From: Prosopis cineraria
Lineage: Eukaryota > Streptophyta > Magnoliopsida > Fabales > Fabaceae
Assembly (NCBI RefSeq): GCF_029017545.1
Contig: NW_026555345.1
Span: forward strand, 29,346,947 to 29,410,946
DNA length: 64,000 bases
Direction of reading: 5' to 3'
Below, one piece after another: positions 1 through 11,099 of this stretch. How positions within the stretch are numbered: the first letter of the stretch is position 1; each line of letters begins with the position of its first letter. The position numbers and the translations under genes were made by a program. The notes under the pieces were generated by a model. It made no database searches and was not told the origin of the DNA. It was given only the letters and a program-made list of their open reading frames with translations.

Positions 1-252
1 GGGAGTTTAGAAGGACCTAAAACATCTAAAAATAAAAATTTAAGGACCCAGAACACAACAAAATGCAGGACCTTATAACAAAATACAAACAAAATACAAA
101 GACCAAAAGTTATATTTTTCAAAAGAAAAACATCAACACTCACTTTTTATTTGATTCATGCTTGCATATAATACACACACATATATGTATGTTTTGCCTC
201 TTATAAAATTGTGAATATAATTTACATGTTAAAAATTTTTTATTAGTACTTA

Positions 253-499
253 CTCCGTTTAAAAATGTAAGGTATTTTTAATCAAATTTCATCCTCCAAT
301 AAAGTAATTACCTAATTTTCAACTAATCCTATCTTTTTATATTTATCCTTATTAAACATCCTACAATAAATATAAAGTCATTATCAATAAGAGCATGTTT
401 AAAAAAAAGCAATAATTATACCTTTAAAGACTAAAAATGCCTTACATTTTTGAACATCCAACTCCTCAAAAAATATCTTACATTTTTAAACGAAAGGAG
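253..499. mobile_element. Stowaway-like MITE, copy 1
   Basis: A 247-bp element bounded by TA dinucleotides at 251-252 and 500-501. The ends are imperfect inverted repeats: CTCCGTTTAAAAATGTAAGG on the left and its near-complement at about 470-499 on the right. It has no coding capacity. The same family recurs at 56326-56576 and 57865-58112, sharing an internal stretch with a conserved 'atcctataataaatataaa'-like segment. TA target duplication, short length and CTCC-type termini are typical of Tc1/Mariner-derived Stowaway MITEs. Confidence 0.75.
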
Positions 500-502
500 T
501 AT

Positions 503-1869
503 TTAATTAATTATTTTTAAATTACTTAAATTAATAATATTTATTAAATTAAAAAACTTGGCCCTCCTCAAATGAAAAGTCTGGTTCCGCCCATTACTTA
601 CTTACTGGTTCTAGGTATAGGACCCTATACAAAATTTAATAAAATATTTGTAACTTATTTTTTAAAAGAATGTCGGCGTCTCTTTCTTTCCATCCCCTCT
701 CTCTCCCCACATTGAAATATACCAATAAAGGGAAATTTTTAAAAGTTGTCAAAAGATGTGCTAAAATTAATTTTTACTATTTTCTTTAATCTCATGAAAG
801 TAGTAAATAGAGTCCATAAAAATGACTCAAGGGAGTACTACGTGGATTTATTTGGAACACTTAACCTCACTTAAAAAGAATATGGGAAGTTTAGAAATGA
901 AATATGCAAACTTGTATGCCGAACCTGATTTATCAAATGCTTCTATAAATTGATGATTTTCATAACACTGTATAATAATGAGATGAAAAGAAAAAGGAAC
1001 AAAACACTTAATGAAGGCCAATTCAGGAAAATCATTAGCGTTAAATTTTTACGGTGTGGTAAAAAAAATATTTCCTTTAATATTATTTATAAGACCCTCC
1101 CTACTCATTTTTAGTACATGAGCATTTATAAAATTTAATGAAACATTTAGAGTCATTTTCAAAAATCCCTTGTCTGTCTTTTATTCTTAATTCAAATAAT
1201 GACTTTAATTAATTGACTGGAGGTAATTTTGAAAAATGATAAAGATTTTTTTACATTTAATTTATTTTAACTAATTTTTTAATCTTATAAACATAATTCA
1301 CAAGATTTTGTGAAAAGAATAAAAGAGAGTATTGTATTAAAGATCCAGCTCTCTTTAAATTGGAGCTGAATTTTTTCCTCTACAAAGAAGAGTAGAGAAG
1401 AAACCAGTGCAAATCTGAACCGTTAAATTAAATTTAAAAATTTAAATTTTATAACTTTTCAAAATATATATTTAATTTGAATTATTTAAATTTGCAGTGG
1501 AGAGAAAATGTAAAGGACACAAACCCACCTCCTATAACTTTGCTTCAATCATGACCAAAGAACTTACGAATTAACCATGGGGCAGTAGATTGATTGATTT
1601 TATTCCCAAAGGGCAAAACAATCAAGAGAGAGAAGATTTATATGTGACACGTGTTAAAATTGAAGCTTTATCGCCACTGATTCTGGGACCACATGCATGA
1701 AAGGAAACTACGGGGGAACAAAATCGTCGACCGTGATCTTTGGATTGATCTTGTCCAATGTGTTTTGGTTGTTTCTTGCAATTTAATGTAATTTATATTT
1801 TTTATTATTTTATTTAATTTGCATCTTAGCATTTAATTTGGAGAAACTACGGTAAAAAACCCCAAGAGT
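503..1869. other. AT-rich non-coding stretch
   Basis: No open frame with recognisable homology on either strand. The sequence is AT-rich with several stop-dense homopolymer tracts. Phrases near 550-600 (a 'ggttccgccc' type end) resemble decayed transposon termini, but no paired end could be assigned. I see no RNA gene. Confidence 0.5.
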
Positions 1870-2849
1870 TAAGGATGTTCACGGATTTGGCTCGGTTTGG
1901 TTTTGTGTAAAAATTAGACCGAACTGAACTAATCAATTTACTCATGAATAAAACTTGATCGATTTTTATAAAAATTGGTTTGGTTTGATTTGATTAACGT
2001 ATGGATCAAATTTTAATGAATTTATTTAACTTTTTTTTTCTTTTCTTGTATTTATAATTGTTAAATTTCTTTTAATTTAAATTGATTTATGCATTGCTGA
2101 CTCTTTTATTATATAAAATTTTCTTGTTTATTTTATGCTTTATTTCAATCATGATATATTTATGGAAAGTCTTTGAACCTAAATTAATCACATATCTTAT
2201 ACATACATGTTCATTCTTTTTTTAAATTTTTATTTAATTTTTGCTTGGCCTCAAATGAATCAGAGATAAAAAAATATATTCATATTATATTAATCTGATT
2301 CATCTCTTCATTTCATTAGGCTTGAGTGTATTGTATCTTCATGATCTTATCAATTTCCTTGTGCCATCTATATATATATATATATATATATAATGCAAAT
2401 TAATTTTATGATTGCAAGTAGCAGAAAATCAAAATAATGATGGTGGTCAACTAATCATCTTCATGATTATATTAGATGTACTATTTGAATTCTTATGGAG
2501 AAATTCATCACCTAATAGCAAGTATCAAACATTCAAATATCTCAAGGCTAAATATCCAAAATTTCAAATATCATGCTATTTAATATTAATATTTGTATTC
2601 TTAGTTCCTTACATTATACATATATATTCAAAACATAATATACATCTCTCAATGTCATAATAGATAGATATTATATAAATATATAATATTTTTTAATTAG
2701 GCTTGGTTCAAGTTCACTTCGGCTTCCAGATCTTGAAACTGAAACCAAACCAAACCAATCGATTTGTATGTCATAAAAACCAAAGCAGACTTGATCAATG
2801 ATCAATTTTGGTCGGTCCTTTTGGTTTGGATTAGTTTTGAATACCCTTA
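1870..2849. mobile_element. non-autonomous hAT-like element with 8-bp TSD
   Basis: A 980-bp element flanked by an exact 8-bp direct repeat CCAAGAGT (1862-1869 and 2850-2857), the duplication size of hAT transposons. Ends are TAAGGATGTTC at the left and, read inward from the right, TAAGGGTATTC. Both subterminal regions carry complementary 'ttggtttggttt' / 'aaaccaaaccaa' tracts (about 1895-1990 and 2700-2835), typical of plant hAT MITEs. The interior is AT-rich with a TA microsatellite (about 2370-2391). A short open frame at 2412-2660 has no recognisable domain, so no transposase is present. Confidence 0.8.
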
Positions 2850-2857
2850 CCAAGAGT

Positions 2858-4652
2858 ATCTATAATCTGCGATGGTTAGAAGTCAAAATTACACTTTAAG
2901 ACCGTATATATGAGTTTCTGGCATGGCTAACAGATTAACACACCAACAATTTTTAACCTACAGTGCCAGGAGTATCTATTATGCATGTCTAATGTTCAAT
3001 AAGGATTTACTTGTTTGAAGCATGAAAAGGCATTTTAAGTTAATTTGATAAACCTACTTAGGGAATTTAAGGATGCTAATTACTAGATTAGCCGTATGTG
3101 AATAATTCATGGGCAAATTTAATTTTCATCACAGAAGTACTAAAATGAAATGGTGGGGTGAGTCTTGGTTGAGATGAGTGTGAATGTGATGCAGGCAAAA
3201 TGGAGGGAGGGGGAGGACCAGAGTTTTGGAGGAGTCCAAAATCCAAACTAGAAGACACAGAGAGGGATGAGAAGCGGCAACCATGTGGTATGGTTAGAAA
3301 TGCAAAGTTGGCCCAGCCCAGCTCTTAAAGATTCAAGTATTAAAGTCTGATTTTTTAATTTATAACCTAATTTTAAGATTTAGTCTTTATTCAAAGGGCT
3401 TAAAGCGAGGCTTGTAAGCCCGTCTTTAAAAAAAAATGTAACATTATAATTTAAATATAATATTCTAAATAAAAATTCAACATAAAACAAATCAAGATCT
3501 CACATCAAACAAAAATTTAAAAGTCTAATTTTAAGGTGAAGATTAATAAATTTAAATCTTCCTCATCATCATCTAAAAATAAAATATTAGATCTATTAGA
3601 TGTAGGTCTACTTGTTGAAGATGAAAATGAAGGTTCAATGTCAATTATCTTTGCAACTTCTTCTTTATCACCTACGATAAATATTAATCAGATTGTGTTA
3701 TTATCATATATATATATATATATATTAGAAGACAAAATATAAAAATTATCATAAAATGATGCAAAACTATTTAACCAAAAGTACAAATTAATGCTTGCTC
3801 ATTACTTGGAAAAAGGCAAGAATGATACTTTGTTAGAATACGGGAGCCTATGCTAAAAGCCACTTCACCAGCTATTGTAATGATCAGAATGCTTAAAATA
3901 TTGCATGCTATCCTTGAAAAATTAGAAAATTGTTGTTAATTAGTCTTCCACCAATGCAACACATCTAATTTTCGAAACTAGTGACCATCAAGGAAAGCTT
4001 CTTTTGAAATAATAATCTAATTTAGATTTTTCAATGAAGAAACATCCCTACTCTTGAAATTAAGAAAATCCTACTTTTTTTAAATATTCCTAATCTAATT
4101 AATCATACAATGAATTTTCAGTATTTATGAAAAAAAAAAAAGTAATAGGACTTGAAGAGTTGCCTAGGCTCAGCCCTTTTTTTATCAGCTTTTATTAAGG
4201 TTGGGCCCTAAAACTTGATTACCCTAAAAATCACTCATTTCTCAAACATGGACCCTAATTTAACAGACTCTTTATGCCCGACCTTTATTTCAAATTCTGG
4301 ATGTGTAACTTTAACCCTTTTTAGTTTAAGTTGAATGCTGATTGGGACCAACTCATGTGTTGCTGTGACACACAAAACGTCCTCAAATCAGAATAATTAT
4401 TTTATAATTATCACATCCCCTAATTTCCTCCACATTTGCATCGCATCTTTTTCAAAATTAGAGAAAGTGAATAAAAAAATTAGCAGAAAATTGTAAATAT
4501 GTCAAAACCGAGAGGGGATAAAAATAGAGGCAGATAAAAAGGCTACAACGAATTGAAAAACTCAGAGGGAATACAATTCAATATTCAATAAATAAAAGAT
4601 TATAATAATTAAAGCAAGATATTCCTAATTTTCAATTTAATCTTCTTCTTCC
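2858..4652. other. AT-rich non-coding stretch with decayed repeat ends
   Basis: No gene seen. Motifs near 3310-3330 (cccagcccagctc) and 4165-4210 (ggctcagccc, gttgggcccta) look like decayed hAT-type termini but do not form a convincing pair. A short (TA)n tract lies at about 3704-3725. A weak open frame at 3536-3742 is low-complexity Ser/Ile-rich sequence and is not supported as coding. Confidence 0.4.
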
Positions 4653-5439
4653 TTTTTTTTGTGCCAAAGGAAACTACTATTAATATTAAAGGCAAAGACG
4701 CCAAACTAAACAGTACAGAGCATTTAAAGTGAAAAAGTCAAGAGAAGTAGCAAAAAGCAAAAACGAAAATGAAACACAGCAAAGAGCTAAATCAAAGAAA
4801 AGAAAAACGCAACAATAAAGATGCATAAGATTAGCCAACCCCAACTCAACCAGATGAAGCATCAAGTAGATCGTGGTTCATATCAGAACTCAAAGCATCT
4901 TTCGCCAGAATAGAAGACAAAGGAGGTGATGGTGTCCACCCATCCAACTGGACTCACTTCCTTAACAGTAGAAACAGCTAAAAAATCAATTGCACTATTA
5001 CCTTTGCATGGTACAAAGGATATGGAAAACTTGGCTTTAGTTGCCATGAGAACTAGAATGTTTGCTATCTTACTTTTGCATCGCCATTCACCCATATCAG
5101 ATTGGCCTTGATTGATACTAGTTACAAGCTTTTGACAATCACTTTCAAAGACCACTTTGTCATAGCTCAGGTCTCTTGCAAGCATTAGTGCTCTTTTTAA
5201 AGCAAGTGCCCTAGCCATAAAAGCTGATATAGACTTTACTTTATCAGAGAATCCCGGCCCATACGAAATACCCTGAATCATTTCTGCAAATCAAACCAAT
5301 ACCAGCCACGTTACCGTGCAGTGGGAAAGCTCCATCGCAATTTATTTTCTAAAAGCCAGCTAGCTGTAGGGGCGTCCAAGAATGTTTTCGCATAGCACCA
5401 TTCTCTTTTGATTCATCATTGAGAACCAAGGAATTAGCA
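4653..5439 (-). pseudogene. LINE ORF2 3' end: RNase H-like domain and 3' UTR
   Basis: Minus-strand relic of a plant L1-type non-LTR retrotransposon. The frame runs from 5439 downward and includes a KINCDGAF-type first strand of the RNase H fold (about 5300-5315), then 4883-5281 with ARALALKRALMLARDLS and FESDCQKLV, matching the plant RVT_3 (RNase H-like) family. The C-terminal H/D motif is degraded to CKGNSAIDFL. An in-frame stop precedes KINCDGAF and a frameshift lies near 5270. The downstream sequence resembles the 3' UTR of plant LINEs and ends in a short poly(A), seen as T8 at 4653-4660. The upstream part of the same frame continues at 8489 beyond an inserted copia element, so this is one gene split by an insertion. 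It is non-functional. Confidence 0.8.
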
Positions 5440-5444
5440 CACCA

Positions 5445-5650
5445 TATTAAGGTTCAGAGAAAAGAGAGAAAAGGATAAAAAGGAATTCTTGTATTCTTAT
5501 ATATTATGATAAGAAGTGATACAGAGTTCTTATATACAAAAGGTGAATAGAAGATAAAGTATATACACATGTCTAGCTAATAACCGTATAACCGCTTATA
5601 ATGACAGCACACATGACACTAATCAGATGACATAATTATATTCTCTAACA
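5445..5650 (-). repeat. copia 3' LTR
   Basis: 206-bp direct repeat of 8287-8483. Read on the minus strand it starts TGTTAGAGAATATAATTATG and ends CCTTAATA, so the terminal CA has become TA. It contains a 9-bp insertion (near 5471-5480) absent from the other LTR. Confidence 0.92.
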
Positions 5651-5658
5651 GCCTCCCG
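5651..5658 (-). other. copia polypurine tract
   Basis: Minus-strand CGGGAGGC directly abuts the 3' LTR. This is the expected position of the plus-strand priming site of a copia element. Confidence 0.75.
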
Positions 5659-5663
5659 TAAAC

Positions 5664-6242
5664 TCAAGGTGGGTTGACATCAAACACTTTGAGTTTAGTC
5701 TTCAGTGTATGAAATCTTGCACTAGATAATGGCTTAGTAAAGATATCGGCAATTTGATCTGCAGAAGGAACACAGGTAACTTTGATTTTCTTTTGAAGTA
5801 CTTTGTCATCAACAAAGAATAAATCTAGCTCTATATGTTTGGTTCGATGATGCAAGACAGGATTATGGGCTAATTGTACAGCACTGATATTATCACAGTA
5901 AACTAGAGGACTATGTTGAGCTGTTGGTACTTTCAGTTCTGTAAGTAAGCTTTGAAGCCAGGTAAGTTCAGCTGTGACGTTGGCAAGGCTTCTATACTCA
6001 GCTTCAGTACTAGATCTTGCCACAGTGGATTGCTTCTTTGCACACCAAGAAATCAAGTTGCCACTAAGAAAAATGCAAGAACCTGAGGTTGACCGACGAT
6101 CATCAGAATCACTACCCCAGTCAGCATCACAGAATCCTTGAAGAGTTAAAGCTTTCTCACAACAAAAATATAGGCCATGTGATATTGTGCCTTTTAGATA
6201 CCTTATAATTCGTTTGACTGCACGCCAATGAGACATAAGAGG
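5664..6242 (-). pseudogene. copia RNase H domain (end of pol)
   Basis: A 190-codon frame encoding the copia-type RNase H that degrades the RNA of the RNA/DNA hybrid during reverse transcription. Visible motifs include FCDADWGSDSDDRRSTSG near the start, SSTEAEYRSL, a VYCDN segment and HIELDLFFVDD, ending with DIFTKPLSSARF, the usual C-terminus of plant copia polyproteins. It follows the RT domain in the same frame after a single in-frame TAG (6243-6245). The catalytic acidic residues are present, so the domain itself looks intact. The polyprotein as a whole is not. Confidence 0.9.
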
Positions 6243-6245
6243 ACA

Positions 6246-7135
6246 CTACATATACTGGCATACCTTATTGACACTGAAAGAAAGTTCTGGTCTTGTGATA
6301 GTGACATATTGGAGATACCCAACAATAGATCGATAAAGTTGTGGATTGAAAAATGGTTCTGGAAATGAAAATTTACTGAGTTTGGCAGAGGATACCATGG
6401 GTGTGGCCACTCCTTTTGAGTTCAACATCCCAACTTTAGCTAGAATATCTTTGATGTATTTTTGTTGTGAGGGAGATAAAACACCAGAACCATGAGATTT
6501 TACTTCAATGCCCAGAAAGTAATTGAGAGTACCCAGATCTTTTAGAGAAAATTCAGAATTCAACCAATGTTTCAGATTGGTAACATAATTAGCAGAATTT
6601 CCAATAATGAGTATGTCATCAACATATACCAAGACATATGTTAAATCTATAGCAGTGTGTCGAATAAAAAGACAGGGATCACAATGACTAGGAACAAATC
6701 CAAACTTATGTAAGGCATCAGCAAGATGATGAAACCAAGCCCGAGGAGCTTGTTTGAGACCATACAAACTTTTATGCAACTTGCAGACCAGTTGAGGATT
6801 AGTAGATTCAAAGCCAGGAGGTTGATGCATATAAACCTCTTCTTCTAAGGTGCCATTGAGGAAAGCATTGTTAACATCAACTTGAGAAATAGACCAAGAT
6901 TGAGAAAGAGCAAGAGTAAGAACAGTCCGTATAGTGGTAGGTTTAATTATTGGAGAGAATGTTTCTGTATAGTCAAATCCATAGGTTTGGTGAAAACCTT
7001 TGGCAATAAGGCTGGCTTTGTATTTATTTAATGTACCATTTGGATTGTCCTTTCGCCTAAGTACCCATTTGCAACCTATCACAGGATGATGAGAAGGTGG
7101 TGGAACAAGAGATTAAGTTTTATTTTGAATAAGGG
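6246..7135 (-). pseudogene. copia reverse transcriptase domain (RVT_2)
   Basis: Frame encoding the copia-type reverse transcriptase (RVT_2 family). Motifs in order are GCKWVLRRKDNPNG, AKGFHQTYGFDYTETFSP, QVDVNNAFLNGTLEEEVYM, KSLYGLKQAPRAWF, the catalytic YVDD box (LVYVDDILI) and DLGTLNYFLGIEV. The stretch just upstream (7083-7135) continues the linker, but an in-frame stop and frame changes separate it from the Ser-rich region at 7246-7440. The open part ends at a TAG (6243-6245) before RNase H. The YVDD residues are preserved, which fits a recent loss of function. Confidence 0.92.
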
Positions 7136-7245
7136 CATTATATTCATCAAGCATGGCTTGTTTCCATCGTGGGTCTTGTAAGGCGAGATAAGGATCAGTA
7201 AAAGAAGAAGAAGTGTGATAAACTTTAGGTTTGAAAATACCTCTC

Positions 7246-7905
7246 TTAGAACGAGTGACCATAGGATGAGTATTTTTGGGTGGTAAAGAAGGAGGAGGAG
7301 GAGAAGCAGCAGATAGAAGAACAAGATAAGGGAACAGGAGAAGACATTGAAGCAGGATTAAAACTGGGTGGAACAGACAGGGATGATGACAGTGGGACAG
7401 AATGAGACTGTAGTGAAGAACCAGAAGAAGTGAAAGACATCAGAGGGCCAGAAGAAGGAGAAGATAATTAAAGGCTAGAAGAAGTAGAAGGCATAAGAGG
7501 GATTAGACCAGATGGAGAGGAAGACAACAATGGTATAGAGGTAGAGGTGGATATAGTACGAAAGGGAAAGGAAGTTTCATTAAATTGGACATCTCTAAAG
7601 ATATAGATACAGCCACTAGGAGATAGGCATTTATTGCCATGATGACTCATACTATAGCCTAAAAAGGTGCATTGCTCAGACCAAAAGGAACATTTATGAG
7701 AGTTATAAGGACGAAGAAGAGAGAGGCAAGCACAACCAAACACACGAAGAAAGGAAAAATTAGGAGACTGCTTAAAAAGTTTGGTATAAGGAATTGAATT
7801 AGCTATGGCAGAAGAGGGGAGAAAATTTGTAACATAGGTGGCAGTGAGGAAAGCATCTTCCCAATATTTAAGAGGTAAATTTGCTTGAGATAATAAAGCT
7901 AAACC
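7246..7905 (-). pseudogene. copia integrase C-terminus and Ser-rich linker
   Basis: Minus-strand segment encoding the last part of the integrase core (about 7745-7905, with LPLKYWEDAFLTATYVTNFL), then the conserved copia integrase tail FGCACLSLLRPYNSHKCSF, FLGYS and GCIYIFRDVQFNE (7468-7743). A Ser/Pro-rich linker follows toward RT (7246-7440). The linker is broken by stops and frame changes. The catalytic DDE part of integrase is absent because the sequence upstream jumps directly to gag at about 7900. Confidence 0.88.
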
Positions 7906-8261
7906 ATCGTACTATGTCTACCTCTGATGTGTATTGAAGCCATGATGCTGTCGGAGATAGTGGATTGAAGCCATGAGAACAAGAGTTGATCCTGGCGATA
8001 CCACTGCAGATAAGCTGATGAAACAACTCTGGATAGAAGATCGGCATCGGATGCAAATTGCTGAGGAGAACGAGATGACTCAATAAAAGTCTGAAGATTA
8101 TGGCCGCGAATTGCAGATTCGACTTGCTGCTGCCAAACAAGATAATTCTTCTCATTGAGTTTCACTGTGAGGTGGTGTGCAAAAGAAATAGCATCACCAT
8201 TCTTAGACGCATCAACTATGGCAAGTTTACCATTAGAGGAGTTGGAGGATTCAGACGCCAT
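7899..8261 (-). pseudogene. copia gag N-terminal fragment
   Basis: A 120-codon frame starting with ATG at 8261, 14 bases inside the primer binding site. It contains LTVKLNEKNYLVWQQQVE and IRGHNLQTFIESS, typical of the N-terminal domain of plant copia gag that packages element RNA. It stops at the deletion junction near 7900 after HIRGRHSTMV, where the sequence switches to the integrase core. The CCHC zinc knuckle and the protease DSG motif are not present anywhere in the element. Confidence 0.88.
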
Positions 8262-8274
8262 GGTTAGTAAGAAA

Positions 8275-8286
8275 GCTCTGATACCA
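8275..8286 (-). other. copia primer binding site (tRNA-iMet)
   Basis: Minus-strand TGGTATCAGAGC lies immediately after the 5' LTR. This is the standard plant copia sequence complementary to the 3' end of initiator methionine tRNA. It confirms strand and LTR boundary. Confidence 0.93.
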
Positions 8287-8483
8287 TATTAAGGTTCAGA
8301 GAAAAGAGAGAAAAGGAATTCTTGTATTCTTGTATATTATGATAAGAAGTGCTACAGAGTTCTTATATACAAAAGGTGAACAGAAGATAAAGTATATACA
8401 CGTGTCTAGCTAATAACCGTATAACCACTTATAATGAAAGCACACATGACACTAATCAGATGACATAATTATATTCTTTAACA
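8287..8483 (-). repeat. copia 5' LTR
   Basis: 197-bp LTR beginning TGTTAAAGAATATAATTATG on the minus strand and ending at the primer binding site. It matches 5445-5650 apart from about 7 substitutions and a 9-bp indel. Confidence 0.92.
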
Positions 8484-8488
8484 CACCA

Positions 8489-8740
8489 ATATTCCATCGT
8501 ATTAATCTTCACTCGTTCTATGACATTTCTAGGATTTGGCTCATTACTATTGAAGACTTTGTCATTTCTTCCTCTCCATATTTGCCATAACAGCTCATAA
8601 ATGGATGAAATATCAAACTCAGTAATATTACTATTTGAAGAGAAAATATCCTCCCACCATTTGCTGAAATTTATTATGTTGGTGACATCTGTTTTCAAGG
8701 ATAAGTTGCTTCCAAACCATACACATCGAATTCACTGTGA
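8489..8740 (-). pseudogene. LINE ORF2 segment upstream of the copia insertion
   Basis: A minus-strand frame encoding WFGSNLSLKTD, FSKWWEDIF, LLWQIWRGRNDKVFN and INTMEYWC. This is the familiar region between the zinc-binding RT-associated domain and the RNase H domain in plant LINE ORF2 and related RNase H-like proteins. Its last codons join in sense with the sequence resuming at 5439 once the copia element and one CACCA copy are removed. Homology stops near 8740, and no reverse transcriptase or endonuclease domain is seen further upstream. Confidence 0.75.
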
Positions 8741-10300
8741 AACAGCCCCAACCCAATATTTACACTAAACCATATCATGTTAGAAAAGAATTTACTTACC
8801 ATGATATAAAATGAACAACCTAACTATGATGGTAGAAAAAGAATTACCCTTACTTCTACTATGATATTTAGAGAAAATCTAATTTACTATGGTTGAAAAC
8901 ATTTTCACATAATATTCATAGCAATCATAGCAAAAAAGGCTGAAAGTATTTGATTTTATAGTAAATTTACAATCAATTAACTGTCTACGTCTTCTAAGAT
9001 TGGAAAAGAGCAAACTCCTTTGTGTAGCCTATCATAGTAGAAAAGGAGTAAAGAATCATGTCATTAGGCTTCTTATAACTTAAGCCAATAATTTCGCAGC
9101 AAATCAAAATAAAATAAACATAGGGACCTATGATTAATTGATCCAAGTTTTTTTAAAAAAAATTAGTGAGGGTGTCTAGAAATCAAAATAATTCTAATAA
9201 AATGTGTAAGAATATTAGCTAAGTCGAGTCACCTATAACCACAAACTCTATTACGCGATTATTTTTTTTCCTTATAACTAATTAGTGACACAATTCAATG
9301 TATGCCATCGTTTTTCATACCATTTTCCTAGAACTAGGAATTCCAACTTGGACTGGTTTCCTAACTAATCAAAGAAACAACCATTACTTATGGTTGAGGA
9401 ACATACTGAAGGTGGAATTAGGTGTCACCTGGCTATTTGTTGCTGTCAATAACTAGTTTCACCTTATGCCTACTAGGGCTCTAATACCTTTGGGTTTCTC
9501 ATAATTATTAATCTTTTTATTATTCACTATTCCTTCTACTCAGGATTCCCTTCACTTCTTGATTTTATGATCTCGCTTTATTCTTATCACTCTAACTTTC
9601 TACGTTTTCACATGTCATGTATCTTACTAATTTATTTTTATCTTAGTCTATTCCTATTATGTAGCCGCGTTTCTATTAGACTCATTCTTATAAACTTTAA
9701 CGTTTACACTAATTTTCTGTCTTAATTCCCTATAGCATCTTCCCTTTCTCTTAGAGTTTATCTTGCAACAATGATTCCCCAATAATTCTCACTACCTTCT
9801 TTCCTATTACTAATTATTTGCCCTTGGCCTTTGAACTTGTCTACCTATTATGGGAGGGTGAAACATGCTTCATGACATTTATTCTCCATTTTGCCATCTT
9901 TCTGATTGCCTCTATACTCATTTTAATGTTTCACTATACAACTCAACTCTTATACTCCTAGTCATAATAACTTGGAACTAGTAACTATAAACTAAATTTC
10001 TTGAGAAGGGAAGACCTAATGATAACACAATGAGAGCCTGTAAGATTAAATTAATCAATCTGACCCCCAAAGTTATACAATGTACTAATTTATTTTACAT
10101 TTTGAAAGACCAATTGGTTTCTTTTTCTTGGTGGCTTCCACTTAGATGGCAGCCTAAACCTCGACTTCTCCAAAATAGATGGATTCACTTTCAATTTTTA
10201 CTGAAGTAATCATTGTTTTCTCCCCATTCTCCCCTCCTAGGATGCAACCCACCTTAGGAGGTACAAAAGTATTACCCATATAACAAAAGAAAACAAACAA
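8741..10300. other. non-coding stretch, possibly LTR-derived
   Basis: No coding frame found. The LINE homology ends abruptly at about 8740, where the sequence begins TGAAACAGCCCCAACCC, resembling the first bases of some plant gypsy LTRs. The long non-coding, moderately T-rich sequence that follows would suit a solo or truncated LTR. I could not find a matching right end with a target duplication, so this is tentative. Confidence 0.3.
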
Positions 10301-11099
10301 TGTAAAGGAAGGGAAAATAACATTGAAGGACCATTGAGAAAAATTAATATCATTCAAGGATCAATCGACTTGAAAATTGCACTGCAATCACTTGATCATT
10401 GATTGATATTAATTTTTAAAATCAAAAATCCAAACTACCCCTCTAGTTTAAAATAAAAAAACTCTAAAGTAGGCCTATAAGAGCTTTTTCTAATGAAAAA
10501 AGCTCCCATAAAATAGGCCTACAAGAGCATTTTTTTAAAACACTCTCGTATATACAAGAGCTCAGCTTTTTGGTGCCATTTCAGATACTCTTGTTTCCAA
10601 ACACCCTTAAAGAACAAACGAAATGCTCCAAAATGCTTTTTTTATTGTAGTGAATTGAATGCTTTAGCGCAATTTTTTTAGCCCAAAAGTTACCTCAGAC
10701 ACAGGAGACAAGCCCATCATAGGTACCAAGGCCTTTTCATTTTCATCCTCTCCATCCGAAAGTAATCAATGTTAGCATGTTTGATTTGATGGGCTAGAGG
10801 ACTCACACAAGCCTAATTCGGCTCTTTTAGGGATTGGGCTTCTACTTAATGAATCACAATGGGCTGTTCCGTATAACTTTCAGGATCACTATGCCACATA
10901 AGATCATTGACTTTGTCCTCATCCCTCATCATACCTCCGTTCTTCAACCCTTCCTAATTATTGTTATTAATTTTTCCTTAACCGTTATCTGCATGAATCC
11001 CACTGATTTTGCTAGATCCGCTATTCTCGCCCTAATTCTTACCCTTTCCTTTATTGTGCTTCTTCGTCTCTCCTCCCTTCCTCTGCTGATCACCGTCGT

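Larger units (their letters stand above)
5445..8483 (-). mobile_element. Ty1/copia LTR retrotransposon, internally deleted (Ale/Retrofit-like)
   Basis: A 3.04-kb element on the minus strand with two LTRs (5445-5650 and 8287-8483), a 5-bp target duplication CACCA (5440-5444 and 8484-8488), a primer binding site and a polypurine tract. By eye the LTRs differ at about 7 of 197 aligned positions plus one 9-bp indel, so the insertion is moderately young. The interior is only about 2.6 kb. The N-terminal part of gag is joined near 7900 to the end of the integrase core, so the CCHC knuckle, protease and most of integrase are missing. RT and RNase H remain, with an in-frame stop between them. The gag start and small LTR suggest the Ale/Retrofit group (inference). 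The element is inserted in a LINE relic. Confidence 0.93.

Noticed and set aside
2412..2660. 82-codon plus-strand frame with a hydrophobic C-terminal part
   Set aside because: It lies inside the non-autonomous hAT-like element, is AT-driven and matches no family I recognise.
8275..8286. tRNA gene fragment
   Set aside because: The 12-base match to initiator tRNA complement is the retrotransposon primer binding site. No tRNA cloverleaf is present around it.
8741..10010. Complete solo LTR starting TGAAACAGCCCC
   Set aside because: A right end with matching target duplication could not be found. 'tgtttca' near 9932 lacks the needed flank. Kept only as a tentative region.
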